Shown: one piece after another, positions 52,703 to 61,037 of the stretch
How the letters are laid out: the number at the start of each line of letters is the position of its first letter
How positions within the stretch are numbered: the first letter of the stretch is position 1
From: Lichenicoccus sp965277665
GTDB lineage: Bacteria; Pseudomonadota; Alphaproteobacteria; Acetobacterales; Acetobacteraceae
Reading direction: 5' to 3'
NCBI RefSeq assembly: GCF_965277665.1
Contig: NZ_OZ255835.1
Location: forward strand, 248,001-312,000
DNA length: 64,000 nucleotides
Position numbers and translations under genes: made by a program
The notes under the pieces: generated by a model
Databases searched by the model: none
What the model was told of the DNA's origin: nothing
What the model saw: only the letters and a program-made list of their open reading frames with translations

Positions 52703-53401
52703 GTGACGAATTTCACGACGATCGAAGCATCGGCGCGCGCGAAGGCTGGTAAGGGGGCAGCGCGTGCGACGAGGCGTGACGGTCTGGTTCCGGCCGTCAT
52801 CTATGGCGCCAAGCAGGAGCCCAGCCTGATCGCGCTCGACCCCCGCCTTGTCATGCGCGAGCTGGTCAGGGCCGGCTGGCGTTCCCGGCTGTACGAGATC
52901 GCGACGGATGGCGCCAACAGCGGCGGCACGCGCGCGCTGATGCGCGAGGTGCAGCTGCATCCGGTCAGCGACCGTCCGATCCATGTCGACTTCCAGCGCC
53001 TGGCGCCGGGCGAGAAGATCAAGGTCGCGGTGCAGGTGGTGTTCTCCGGCGAGGAGAACTCGGTCGGCCTCAAGCGCGGCGGCGTGCTGAACGTGGTGCG
53101 GCATGCGGTCGAGGTGAATGTCGATCCGGACCACATCCCGGAGAGCTTCGCGGTCGACCTGTCCGAGCTCGACATCAACGACAACGTGCGCTGGTCCGAC
53201 ATCAAGGGCGCCGAGCACGCAACCCCGGTGATCGCCGACCGTGACTTCGTGATCGCGACCGTGGCGGCGCCGACGGTGACCGAAGAGCCCGAGGCCGAAG
53301 CAGCGCCTGCCCCGGTTGCCGTCCCGGCCAAGGGTGCGGCACCCGCCAAGGGCGCTCCGGCCCCGGCAAAGGCCCCGGCCAAGCCCGCCGCCAAGAAGTA
53401 G
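52703..53401 (+). CDS. rplY: 50S ribosomal protein L25/general stress protein Ctc
   Basis: A 232-residue long form (CTC type) that binds 5S rRNA. The N-terminal L25 domain has EASARAKAGKGAARATRRDGLVPAVIYG in overlapping short blocks, and the second domain has HVDFQRLAPGEKIKVAVQV, HIPESFAVDLSELDINDNVRWSDI. The tail is Ala/Pro/Lys-rich (PAKGAAPAKGAPAPAKAPAK). GTG 52703 with GGGAGAG upstream is the start. The order rplY-pth-ychF is conserved in bacteria. Confidence 0.96.
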   Translation: MTNFTTIEASARAKAGKGAARATRRDGLVPAVIYGAKQEPSLIALDPRLVMRELVRAGWRSRLYEIATDGANSGGTRALMREVQLHPVSDRPIHVDFQRLAPGEKIKVAVQVVFSGEENSVGLKRGGVLNVVRHAVEVNVDPDHIPESFAVDLSELDINDNVRWSDIKGAEHATPVIADRDFVIATVAAPTVTEEPEAEAAPAPVAVPAKGAAPAKGAPAPAKAPAKPAAKK

Positions 53402-53441
53402 TCGATCCGGACCGGCGGGCTCCGGATCGGCTGGCCCGGCT

Positions 53442-54083
53442 TTGACGCAGGGGGCGACGCTGCTCTGGGTCGGGCTCGGCAACCCCGAGCCCGGCATGCT
53501 CGGCCAGCGTCACAATGTCGGCTTCATGGCGCTGGACCGGATCGTCCGGCGGCACGGGTTTCCGCCGTGGCGCCGGCGCTTCAAGGGCGCTTTCGCGGAA
53601 GGCAGCGTCGACGGCGTCAGGGTGCTGGCGCTCAAGCCGCTGACCTACATGAACGAGAGCGGCGTGTCCGTGCAACCGGCAGCCGCCTTCTATAAACTCG
53701 CGCCATCGTCGATCACCGCCTTCCACGACGAACTCGATCTCGCGCCCGGCAAGCTGCGGGTCAAGCTCGGCGGCGGTGCGGCCGGGCATAACGGGCTGCG
53801 CAGCATGGACCGCATGCTTGGCACGCCGGACTACTGGCGGGTTCGCCTCGGGATCGGCCATCCGGGCAGCAGGCAGCGGGTGCTGGGCCACGTGCTGGGG
53901 GACTTCGCCAAGACCGACCAGGGCTGGCTGCAGGTGATGCTGGACGAGCTGGCCGCCAATGCCGGTCTGCTGGCGGCCGGCGAGCCGGAGGCCTTCATGA
54001 GCAGGATGGCGCTGCAGGCCGGCGGCAGCCCGGCAAAGACCGGCAGCAACGCGCCAGGTGGCGGTGCGGAAAGGAACGGCTGA
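53442..54083 (+). CDS. pth: peptidyl-tRNA hydrolase
   Basis: Recycles tRNA from prematurely released peptidyl-tRNA. The 213-residue product has LLWVGLGNPEPGMLGQRHNVGF (catalytic His in RHN), LALKPLTYMNESG, VFHDELDLAPGKLRVKLGGG-like AFHDELDLAPGKLRVK, and GHNGLRSMDRMLG. The only reasonable start is TTG 53442; no ATG or GTG lies near the family N-terminus. Its stop codon shares one base with the ychF start (TGATG). Confidence 0.95.
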   Translation: MTQGATLLWVGLGNPEPGMLGQRHNVGFMALDRIVRRHGFPPWRRRFKGAFAEGSVDGVRVLALKPLTYMNESGVSVQPAAAFYKLAPSSITAFHDELDLAPGKLRVKLGGGAAGHNGLRSMDRMLGTPDYWRVRLGIGHPGSRQRVLGHVLGDFAKTDQGWLQVMLDELAANAGLLAAGEPEAFMSRMALQAGGSPAKTGSNAPGGGAERNG

Positions 54084-55174
54084 TGGGTTTCAACTGCGGC
54101 ATCGTCGGGTTGCCGAACGTCGGCAAGTCCACCCTGTTCAACGCGCTCACGGCGACGGCGGCGGCGCAGGCGGCAAACTACCCGTTCTGTACGATCGAAC
54201 CGAATGTCGGGCGGGTCGCGGTGCCCGATCCCCGGCTGGCGCCGCTGGCGGCGATCGCCAGGTCGCAGAAGATCGTGCCGACCAGCCTGGAGTTCGTCGA
54301 TATCGCCGGCCTGGTGCGCGGCGCCTCGCGCGGCGAGGGGCTCGGCAACCAGTTCCTGGCCAACATCCGCGAGGTGGATGCCATCATCCACGTGCTGCGC
54401 TGCTTCGAGGATGACGACGTGGCGCATGTCGAGGGTTCGATCGACCCGGTGCGCGACGCCGAGACCGTCGAGACCGAGCTGATGCTGGCCGACCTGGACA
54501 GCCTGGAGAAGCGCCTGCTGCCGGCGCAGAAGCGGGCGCGCACCGACCGCGAGGCGGCGGCGCAGGTGGCGCTGATGGAGCCGCTGCTGGCGGCACTCCG
54601 CGAGGGCCGGCCGGCGCGCAGCGCGATCCCGCCGGGCCAGGACGAGGCGGTCCGGCGGCTGCAGCTGATGACATCCAAGCCGGTGCTCTATGTGTGCAAC
54701 GTGGCGGAGGCGCAGGCGGCGTCCGGCAATGCGTTCTCGGCACGCCTGGCGGAGCAGGCCCGCGCGGAAGGTGCGGGGGTCGTCATCGTCTCGGCGGCGA
54801 TCGAGGCCGAGGTCAGCCAGTTGCCCGAGGCCGACCGTGGCGAGTTCCTCGACGGCCTCGGCTTGTCGGATAGCGGCCTCGACCGGGTCATCGCGGCCGG
54901 CTACCGGCTGCTCGGGCTGCTGACCTACTTCACCTGCGGCCCGAAGGAGACGCGAGCCTGGACCATCACCAGGGGCATGCGCGCGCCGCAGGCGGCCGGC
55001 GTAATCCATAACGACTTCGAGCGCGGGTTCATCGCCTGCGAGACCATCGCCTACGACGACTATGTCCGCTATCGCGGCGAGCACGGCGCCAAGGAGGTCG
55101 GACGCATGCGCATCGAGGGGCGCGACTACCTCGTGCATGACGGAGACGTGCTGCTGTTCCGCTTCAACGTGTGA
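54083..55174 (+). CDS. ychF: redox-regulated ATPase YchF (Obg family)
   Basis: An ancient P-loop ATPase linked to translation and oxidative stress. The 363-residue product has the G1 loop GIVGLPNVGKSTLFNAL, YPFCTIEPNVGRV, the G3 block FVDIAGLVRGASRGEGLGNQFL, the NVAEA variant of G4, and the C-terminal TGS domain (FTCGPKETRAWTI, GVIHNDFERGFI). It is translationally coupled to pth and ends before a 213-base gap holding a family-B repeat. Confidence 0.96.
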   Translation: MGFNCGIVGLPNVGKSTLFNALTATAAAQAANYPFCTIEPNVGRVAVPDPRLAPLAAIARSQKIVPTSLEFVDIAGLVRGASRGEGLGNQFLANIREVDAIIHVLRCFEDDDVAHVEGSIDPVRDAETVETELMLADLDSLEKRLLPAQKRARTDREAAAQVALMEPLLAALREGRPARSAIPPGQDEAVRRLQLMTSKPVLYVCNVAEAQAASGNAFSARLAEQARAEGAGVVIVSAAIEAEVSQLPEADRGEFLDGLGLSDSGLDRVIAAGYRLLGLLTYFTCGPKETRAWTITRGMRAPQAAGVIHNDFERGFIACETIAYDDYVRYRGEHGAKEVGRMRIEGRDYLVHDGDVLLFRFNV

Positions 55175-55183
55175 CCTCATGCT

Positions 55184-55247
55184 AGAGCATGATCTGATCG
55201 ATCATGCTCTGCTTGTCGTTTCATAGAGCAGCCTTATCCGCTGCTCT
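55184..55247. repeat. palindromic intergenic repeat (family B, long copy)
   Basis: AGAGCATGATC (55184-55194) pairs perfectly with GATCATGCTCT (55200-55210). Next come GCTTGTCGTTTCAT and a second stem AGAGCAG/CTGCTCT (55225-55247). Its reverse complement matches the last part of the element at 59319-59420 (GGATAA, GCTGCTCT, AAACGACAAGC, GAGCA). The remainder of the gap 55175-55387 shows no gene. Confidence 0.75.
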
Positions 55248-55387
55248 CGCCCGCCGTGGCAACCCTGAGTGTTGCAGTTTCGCAATGACTTGGCCCGGGC
55301 CAAGACGGCGCCGTCGATTTTACCAAATGTTGCCGAATTTACGCTACAAGACGGTCGTTGGTGGCGATGGATGAGCCGTGACTGCTG

Positions 55388-58300
55388 ATGGGTCCTTTAT
55401 ACGACCGGATACGACCTGAGACTACCACCCGCGTGCGGTGGCTGGTGGCCTGTTTCGCGCTCCTCGTCGCCTTGTTCTCCGGCCGGCCGGCCGCTGCCCA
55501 GCATCTCGATTTCCGCCTGTTCGACGAGGATAGCGGCCTGTCCGACCTGGCGATCAACGCCCTGGCACAGGACCAGGCGGGCTTCATCTATGCCGGCACC
55601 GAGAACGGCCTGTTTCGCTATGACGGATCGCGCTTCACCCTGCTCGGCAAGTCGCTGGGGCTTCCGGTGGGGGGCACGGTCACCGATGTCGAGGCCGACC
55701 CGGACGGCCGCGTCTGGGTGCTGTTCGCCGACCGGCTCTACATGTCGCGCGGCGCCGGATTTACCTCGGTCGCCCTCGACCTGGCCAATAATGACGATAT
55801 CTACCATCACCTCGCACCATCCGGGCACGACATGCTGGTGCTCCGCAACGGCCGCCTGTTGCGCGCGCAGGTGAAGGCGGACGACACCATCCTGGTCCGG
55901 CCGTATTTCGACAGCCAGCCGGTGGGCGGCGCAGGCCGACGCGCCGGCGGCGCGGGGCAGGCGGCGCTACAGGCTGCGATCAAGGCCGGGTTCCTGTCGG
56001 TCCATGTCGATCAAGGCGCGATCTGGCTGCAATGCGGCGACACGATCTGCCGCCTGCAGAATGGCCTCCTTACGATGACCGGGGATCAGGCCGGCCTGCC
56101 GGCCGACCGCTGGACCGGGCTGCTGCGCGACGACCGGGGCACGTTGTGGCTGCGCAGCCCGGAGCGGATCGCGAGCCTGGCGGCCGGTGCGACCCGCTTC
56201 GCGGTGAGCGACATCCCGGGAGGTTCCGGCCGTTTCGGTACCGACCCGGGCCGGCTGCAACTGGTGGAGGATGCCGCGCACCGGCTGGTCACGCAGAGCG
56301 CCTCCGGCCTGCTGGTGCACGAGAACGCAAGCTGGCTGGTCTATGGCCATGCCGCGGGGATGCTGTACGGGGCGCCGAGCAGCATGCTGCTCGACCGGGA
56401 GGGCTCGCTCTGGGTGGGCAGCCACGGCCGTGGGCTGGCACAGGCGCTCGGCTTCGGCATGTTCGAGAACTGGACCCGCGAGGAGGGGCTCGAGGACGAC
56501 CTGGTCTGGAACATGATACGCGACGGCGCCGGCACGATGTGGGTGGCCACCGACCTGTCCGTCGACCCGCTGGACGAGCATAGGCGACCCGGAAGGGCCG
56601 AGGCCTCGCCCAGGCTGGGCGCGCCGGTGCCAGCCGCGCCGGTGCCAGCCGCGCCGGTGCCGGGCGGCCCGGTGCCGGAAGCCGGTGCCGCGGCCGGACG
56701 CTATCCCGGGCGCGCCTATGCGCTCGCCCGCTCGGCGAACGGCAGCCTGTTCATCGGCTTCATCTCCGGGGAATTGCTGCGGCGCGATGTGGCCACCGGT
56801 CAGAGCCAGCTCTTCGCGAGGCTGCCGCAGATCCGGACCCTCGCGACCGCTCCCGACGGGGCGCTCTGGATCGGCACCGCGGAGGGCGTCCTGTCGGTCC
56901 CGCAGCCGGACCGGCCCGGCCCCGCGATCTTCTCGATCGTGCCGCAACCCGCCGGGCGTGTCTTCGCGCTGGTGTTCGACCAGGCCGGCACGCTGTGGGC
57001 GCTGACCAGCCACGCCTTGCAGCATCGCAGCGCCGACGGGTCCTGGCACGTGGTGATGCCGACCGACTCCGATGGCGGCTACCAGGTCCGCTGCATGGCC
57101 TTCGCCCCGGACGGGACGCTCTGGCTCGGCAGCTTCATCACCGGCATCACCCGCCTGCACCTCGCCGGCAACACGGTGACCGGGAGGGACAGCCTGCCCT
57201 CGACGCATATCGCGGGCCTTGATGTCGAACTGCTGATGCGTGATCCGACCGGCCGCATCTGGGTCGGCACCGATCGCGGGCTGGATGTCACCGACGGAGT
57301 GTCCTGGCGCCACATCGACACCGATGACGGGCTCGCCTCGAACGATATCGCCGAGATGGCGACGATAACCGACCGCGACGGCTCGCAGTGGTTCGGCACC
57401 GCCGCCGGCCTCTCGCACCTGATCGACAGCAGCAACCTGTTCAGGCCGATGCTGCTGCACCCGGTCATTCTGCAATCCACCGTGGGCAGCCGGGTCACCA
57501 GCGGCGTGAACGATATCGGCGCGACCATTCGCCTGAACTGGTCACGGGCACCGCTGGTGATCGACTTCTCGACCCTGGACTTCCGCTATTCCCGCTCGCT
57601 GCGGTTCCGCTACCGGCTGAGCGGCGTCGATGCCGGCTGGGTGGAAACCAGCGCGCACGAGGCACGCTATCCTGACCTGCCGCCGGGCGCGCTGACCTTC
57701 GAGGTTGCCGCCTTCGACCCGCTGCATGGCCTGACCTCGGAGCCGATCGCCTTGCGGTTCCAGGTGCGGGCGCCGTGGTGGCGCAGCTGGCCGTTCTATA
57801 GTGCGGCCGTGCTGCTCTCGCTGCTGGCCGTGGCGGTGATCTGGCGCCTGCGCGTCAGCTACCTGCTGGCGCGGCAACGCCATCTCGAGGCGCTGGTCGC
57901 CGAGCGTACGCGCGAGATCGAGCAGGCCAGGCTGATCCTGTTCAACCAGGCGACCTATGACGGCCTGACCGGGCTGCTCAACCGGGCCGCGTGCCTGGAG
58001 AGCCTGCGGCAGGCCATCGCCCATGCCGGCACGACGGGCTCGCCGCTGGCGATCGCCCTGGTCGACCTCGATCATTTCAAGCAGGTGAACGACCGCTATG
58101 GCCACCTGTCCGGCGATGCGGTGCTCAAGGAGATCGGCCACCGGCTGTCGGTCTGCATACGCGAGACCGACTTTGCCGGACGCTATGGCGGCGAGGAGCT
58201 CCTCGTCGTGCTGCCCGGCCTGCGCGTCGGCGCCTTCGGCCGGGTGCAGGCGCTGCGCAAGCAGGTGTTCAAGGAGCCGTGTCCGATCGAGAACGGCGCC

Positions 58301-58456
58301 ATCGCGCTCACCTGCAGCATCGGCATGACCTGGCTGCGCGACGGCGACGACGTCACCTCGATGATCCGCCGCGCCGATGCCGCACTCTACGAAGCCAAGC
58401 ATCGCGGCCGCGACCGCATGGTCTTCGACCCGCCGTTGCTGGATTGGACCGCCTGA
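55388..58456 (+). CDS. beta-propeller (Reg_prop/Y_Y_Y) diguanylate cyclase
   Basis: A 1,022-residue membrane sensor that makes cyclic di-GMP. It has an N-terminal signal/anchor (about 17-38), then a periplasmic two-component-regulator-type propeller (DSGLSDLAINALAQDQAGFI, GTENGLFRYDG, DPTGRIWVGTDRGLDV) and a Y_Y_Y domain (SLRFRYRLSGVDAGWVETS). A transmembrane helix lies at about 798-820, followed by a short coiled coil (ALVAERTREIEQARL) and a GGDEF domain (about 860-1015) with the active GGEEL motif at 934-938. RETD five residues before GGEEL is an intact inhibitory site. Residues 412-431 are an APVPA repeat inserted in the propeller. ATG 55388 is the chosen start. The ligand is unknown. Confidence 0.9.
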   Translation: MGPLYDRIRPETTTRVRWLVACFALLVALFSGRPAAAQHLDFRLFDEDSGLSDLAINALAQDQAGFIYAGTENGLFRYDGSRFTLLGKSLGLPVGGTVTDVEADPDGRVWVLFADRLYMSRGAGFTSVALDLANNDDIYHHLAPSGHDMLVLRNGRLLRAQVKADDTILVRPYFDSQPVGGAGRRAGGAGQAALQAAIKAGFLSVHVDQGAIWLQCGDTICRLQNGLLTMTGDQAGLPADRWTGLLRDDRGTLWLRSPERIASLAAGATRFAVSDIPGGSGRFGTDPGRLQLVEDAAHRLVTQSASGLLVHENASWLVYGHAAGMLYGAPSSMLLDREGSLWVGSHGRGLAQALGFGMFENWTREEGLEDDLVWNMIRDGAGTMWVATDLSVDPLDEHRRPGRAEASPRLGAPVPAAPVPAAPVPGGPVPEAGAAAGRYPGRAYALARSANGSLFIGFISGELLRRDVATGQSQLFARLPQIRTLATAPDGALWIGTAEGVLSVPQPDRPGPAIFSIVPQPAGRVFALVFDQAGTLWALTSHALQHRSADGSWHVVMPTDSDGGYQVRCMAFAPDGTLWLGSFITGITRLHLAGNTVTGRDSLPSTHIAGLDVELLMRDPTGRIWVGTDRGLDVTDGVSWRHIDTDDGLASNDIAEMATITDRDGSQWFGTAAGLSHLIDSSNLFRPMLLHPVILQSTVGSRVTSGVNDIGATIRLNWSRAPLVIDFSTLDFRYSRSLRFRYRLSGVDAGWVETSAHEARYPDLPPGALTFEVAAFDPLHGLTSEPIALRFQVRAPWWRSWPFYSAAVLLSLLAVAVIWRLRVSYLLARQRHLEALVAERTREIEQARLILFNQATYDGLTGLLNRAACLESLRQAIAHAGTTGSPLAIALVDLDHFKQVNDRYGHLSGDAVLKEIGHRLSVCIRETDFAGRYGGEELLVVLPGLRVGAFGRVQALRKQVFKEPCPIENGAIALTCSIGMTWLRDGDDVTSMIRRADAALYEAKHRGRDRMVFDPPLLDWTA
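56621..56680 (+). repeat. 15-bp tandem repeat inside the diguanylate cyclase gene
   Basis: Four 15-base units, two identical (GCGCCGGTGCCAGCC) then two diverged, encode APVPA, APVPA, APVPG and GPVPE. They lie in a low-complexity stretch of about 45 residues that interrupts the propeller, consistent with local expansion in a surface loop. Confidence 0.85.
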
Positions 58457-58493
58457 AGCAGGAGTACAGAATCCACGGATCGGCAGGCGCTGC

Positions 58494-59372
58494 ATGCAGA
58501 CCATCTTCGTAAACGCCCGTGGCCTGCGCTTCGAGGTGCTGCAGGCGGGCAGCGGCGACCGGCTGGCGCTCTGCCTGCACGGCTTCCCGGAGCATGCCGT
58601 GTCGTGGCGCCACCAGATGCCGGAACTGGCGCGGATGGGCTACCGGGTCTGGGCGGTGAACCAGCGCGGCTACGGCCGCACCTCCCGGCCCCGGGCCCTC
58701 GCGGCCTATGCGCTGGGGGAACTGGTCGCCGACGTCGCGGCGCTGATCGATGCCTCCGGGGCGGTGCGCGTCACCCTCATCGGCCATGACTGGGGCGCGA
58801 TGGTCGCCTGGTGCTTCGCGGCCGGACAGGTGCGGCCGCTCGAACGCCTGGTGGTCATGAACGTGCCGCATCCGCTGTGCTTTCGCGCCGCCCTGCGGCA
58901 CTGGCGGCAGCTGCGCCGGTCCTGGTACATCGCGTTCTTCCAGATCCCCCGCCTGCCGGACCGGCTGCTTGCCGCGAACGGTGGCGCCGCGGTGCGCCGG
59001 ATGTTCGCACGCCTCGCGCTGCCGCCGGACATCCTTGCGATCTATGCTGACCAGATCGCCGAGCCCGGGGCTGCCACCGCGATGCTGAACTGGTACCGCG
59101 CCATGCGCCTGCGCGATACGCCGAGGCCCGACCTGTCACGGATCATCGAGACACCGGTGCTGGTGGTCTGGGGAGAACAGGACGTGGCGCTCGACCCGAT
59201 CTGCCTGCGCGGCACCGAACGCTACGTGCGGCACCTGGCGCTGGAACGATTGCGGGGCGTCTCGCATTGGGTGCAGCAGGATGCGCCCGATGCGGTCAAT
59301 GCTCTGCTGCGGCGCTTTCTAGAGCAGCATCCGACCAATTGGAATCGCTTCGCGATGCCAAGTGACGGATAA
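58494..59372 (+). CDS. alpha/beta hydrolase, epoxide hydrolase-like
   Basis: A 292-residue cytoplasmic enzyme. HGFPEH gives the oxyanion motif, RGYGRTSRP follows, the nucleophile elbow is GHDWGAMVAW (Asp, hence epoxide hydrolase or dehalogenase rather than esterase), and WGEQD plus SHWVQQD supply the acid and His. ATG 58494 is preferred, since upstream codons overlap the cyclase gene end. The last 17 residues (LEQHPTNWNRFAMPSDG) are encoded by the repeat element at 59319, which also provides the stop codon; this tail is absent from the family core. Confidence 0.85.
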   Translation: MQTIFVNARGLRFEVLQAGSGDRLALCLHGFPEHAVSWRHQMPELARMGYRVWAVNQRGYGRTSRPRALAAYALGELVADVAALIDASGAVRVTLIGHDWGAMVAWCFAAGQVRPLERLVVMNVPHPLCFRAALRHWRQLRRSWYIAFFQIPRLPDRLLAANGGAAVRRMFARLALPPDILAIYADQIAEPGAATAMLNWYRAMRLRDTPRPDLSRIIETPVLVVWGEQDVALDPICLRGTERYVRHLALERLRGVSHWVQQDAPDAVNALLRRFLEQHPTNWNRFAMPSDG

Positions 59373-59420
59373 AGCTGCTCTCTCAAACGACAAGCTGAGC
59401 AGCATCCGATGCTGCTCTAG
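59319..59420. repeat. palindromic repeat element (family B, overlapping a gene end)
   Basis: The outer arms CTAGAGCAGCATCCGA (59319-59334) and 59405-59420 are inverted with one mismatch. Inside are CCAATTGG, AGAGCAGC paired with GCTGCTCT (59374-59381), AAACGACAAGC and a perfect GAGCAGCATC/GATGCTGCTC hairpin (59397-59417). The right half is the inverted counterpart of the copy at 55184-55247. The left half encodes the hydrolase C-terminus and stop codon. The rest of the gap to 59457 is short. Confidence 0.8.
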
Positions 59421-59457
59421 CCTGATCTCGAGCGCCCGCCCAACTTTGGAGACCATC

Positions 59458-59703
59458 ATGCGTGTCGTGTTCATCGTTCTGACAGTGACCGCCGTCGCCT
59501 CGCTCGGTGCCTGCGCGGGCCCAGGCCCGACGGCGGATCAGCGCCGGGCCGCTGCCGACGAACTCAACCAGTCGGGACACCCCTATGTCGGGCCGGCGGG
59601 CATCCGGGCCTCGGGGCCGCCGGCCGACAACAACATCCAGGATCCGCTCATCTGCCACCTCGAGGGCCCCGGCACGGTGTGCGGGCGCGCCAACTCCGAC
59701 TGA
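59458..59703 (+). CDS. small lipoprotein, unknown
   Basis: An 81-residue product with a lipoprotein signal (RVVFIVLTVTAVASLGACAG; lipobox SLGAC, Cys about 19). The mature part of about 60 residues is rich in Pro, Gly and Ala, has two further cysteines near the end (ICHLEGPGTVCGRANSD), and contains PTADQRRAAADELNQSGHPY. TGGAGACC precedes the ATG. No family is recognised. It is convergent with the SphA-like gene. Confidence 0.65.
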   Translation: MRVVFIVLTVTAVASLGACAGPGPTADQRRAAADELNQSGHPYVGPAGIRASGPPADNNIQDPLICHLEGPGTVCGRANSD

Positions 59704-59711
59704 ACAGGCTC

Positions 59712-60737
59712 TCAGAACTTCACAACGCCGCGCAGCCAGAACACCTCGCCCTCCCGGCGGTCATAGGCGAACACCTCGTGCTCGTAGTGGAAATTGAACA
59801 CGAAGCGCTGCGTTGGCGCGTAGTTGACCGCGGGTCCGATGGCGAAGACCTGTCCGCGGTTGCCGGGCCCCTCGTTCAGCGGATCGAACGGAACCAGGGG
59901 ATCGGGTGAACGGACGGTGTTCACGACCACGCCGTTCTGGGTATCGTTGGTGAACTGGTCGTAGAAATATCCCTCCGCGCCGATCGCGAAGGTGGGCGAG
60001 AAATGCTGCTGCAGCAGGTAGGTGAACGACAGCTCGTCGCCGGACTTGTATTTGGTGGCGTCGTTCTGCGAATTGAACGACATGTTGTAGTTGATCGTCG
60101 CTTCCTGCCCCCAGCGGTTCAGGTAGGTGACGACCACGGCCGGCCGATAGCTCCAGTAGTTGGTGCCGATGCTGTTGCCGATCGCATCATTCGGGTTGTA
60201 CTGGCCGGTGGGCGCGGTGAACTCGAGCGGCGAGAGGGTCACATAGAGATCGGTGTGCGGGATCGCCGCCTGCAGGAAGATCGGCACGACGGTCATGTCG
60301 CCGAAGCCGCGCCGCGTCTCGCCGCTGCCGGAGGTCTGCCCGAAGATCGTGTCCTGCGCCTCGGCGCGTGACGACGCATATGGCAGATAGAAGCCGGTGC
60401 CGACGGTCGCATTGATGACAGGGATCTTGAAGGGCGGCACGTAGAGCGCTGTCAGCACCTCGGCTGTCGTGCTCTGGTAGTATTTGAGAGGATACTTGCC
60501 GAGAATCCCGGCATTCACCGTCACCGGGTTGCCGTTGCGATCGTTCAGCTGGTCAGAATAGATGTAGTTCACATCGCCGCGGAGATAGAACCCGCTCGGA
60601 AGCGGATAGCCGCCGAGATTGTCGATGAACGCCAGATCGACATGCGTCTGGTCGTTCTCGGTTGCCTGTGCAATGCCTGAAGCCGACATGAGCATGGCCG
60701 CCGCACCGACAGCCGGCCACCATTTGCTGGTTCCCAT
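59712..60737 (-). CDS. SphA-like outer-membrane protein (phenol MetA degradation family)
   Basis: A 341-residue exported beta-barrel. The signal peptide is WWPAVGAAAMLMSASGIAQA (about 24 residues). The mature start, GGYPLPSGFYLRGDVNYIYSD, is followed by many aromatic alternating strands (GFGDMTVVPIFLQ, LSPLEFTAPTGQYNPND, WSYRPAVVVTYLN, FAIGAEGYFYDQF) and a last strand ending with Phe. This is the PF13557/SphA pattern of channels for hydrophobic or aromatic substrates. GTG 60746 is an alternative start. It may import the substrate of the acyl-CoA dehydrogenase pathway encoded beyond the regulator; this is inference. Confidence 0.78.
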   Translation of the reverse strand: MGTSKWWPAVGAAAMLMSASGIAQATENDQTHVDLAFIDNLGGYPLPSGFYLRGDVNYIYSDQLNDRNGNPVTVNAGILGKYPLKYYQSTTAEVLTALYVPPFKIPVINATVGTGFYLPYASSRAEAQDTIFGQTSGSGETRRGFGDMTVVPIFLQAAIPHTDLYVTLSPLEFTAPTGQYNPNDAIGNSIGTNYWSYRPAVVVTYLNRWGQEATINYNMSFNSQNDATKYKSGDELSFTYLLQQHFSPTFAIGAEGYFYDQFTNDTQNGVVVNTVRSPDPLVPFDPLNEGPGNRGQVFAIGPAVNYAPTQRFVFNFHYEHEVFAYDRREGEVFWLRGVVKF

Positions 60738-61037
60738 GAAACGCACGTCTTTCTTCTGGTGATCGGACCGTTCAGCCGATCGATTTTTTTGGATGAGAAG
60801 CGGCTATTTGCGCACCACGTATGGTGGGCCGACCTGGATTTCCGCGGCGCAGCATGGACCGTTGGCAGCCGTCATGCCGGCCTGATCTGACCAGATGCCC
60901 GATGCAACAGATGGCTGCCGAACCACGCTCCTTCCGGATCACCCCTTGTTCGAACTTTAGGTATGTTGCAGGTCCGCGTCAAACGGCGTTCATATGTCAA
61001 CCGTTGTTCGGGGCTGCATGGCCAGGTTGTGTGTGCT
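60738..61037. other. 300-base intergenic region between the SphA-like and TetR genes
   Basis: No gene is supported. GATCGG (60761-60766) pairs with CCGATC (60776-60781) followed by GATTTTTTT on the plus strand, which looks like a terminator but no plus-strand gene ends here; it may belong to the 5' leader of the minus-strand gene. The 3' part is ordinary. The SphA-like promoter must lie here, since the TetR gene upstream ends at 61038. Confidence 0.5.

Noticed and set aside
60761..60790. Rho-independent terminator on the plus strand
   Set aside because: Stem and T-run are present but no plus-strand gene ends here, so the role as terminator is unsupported.
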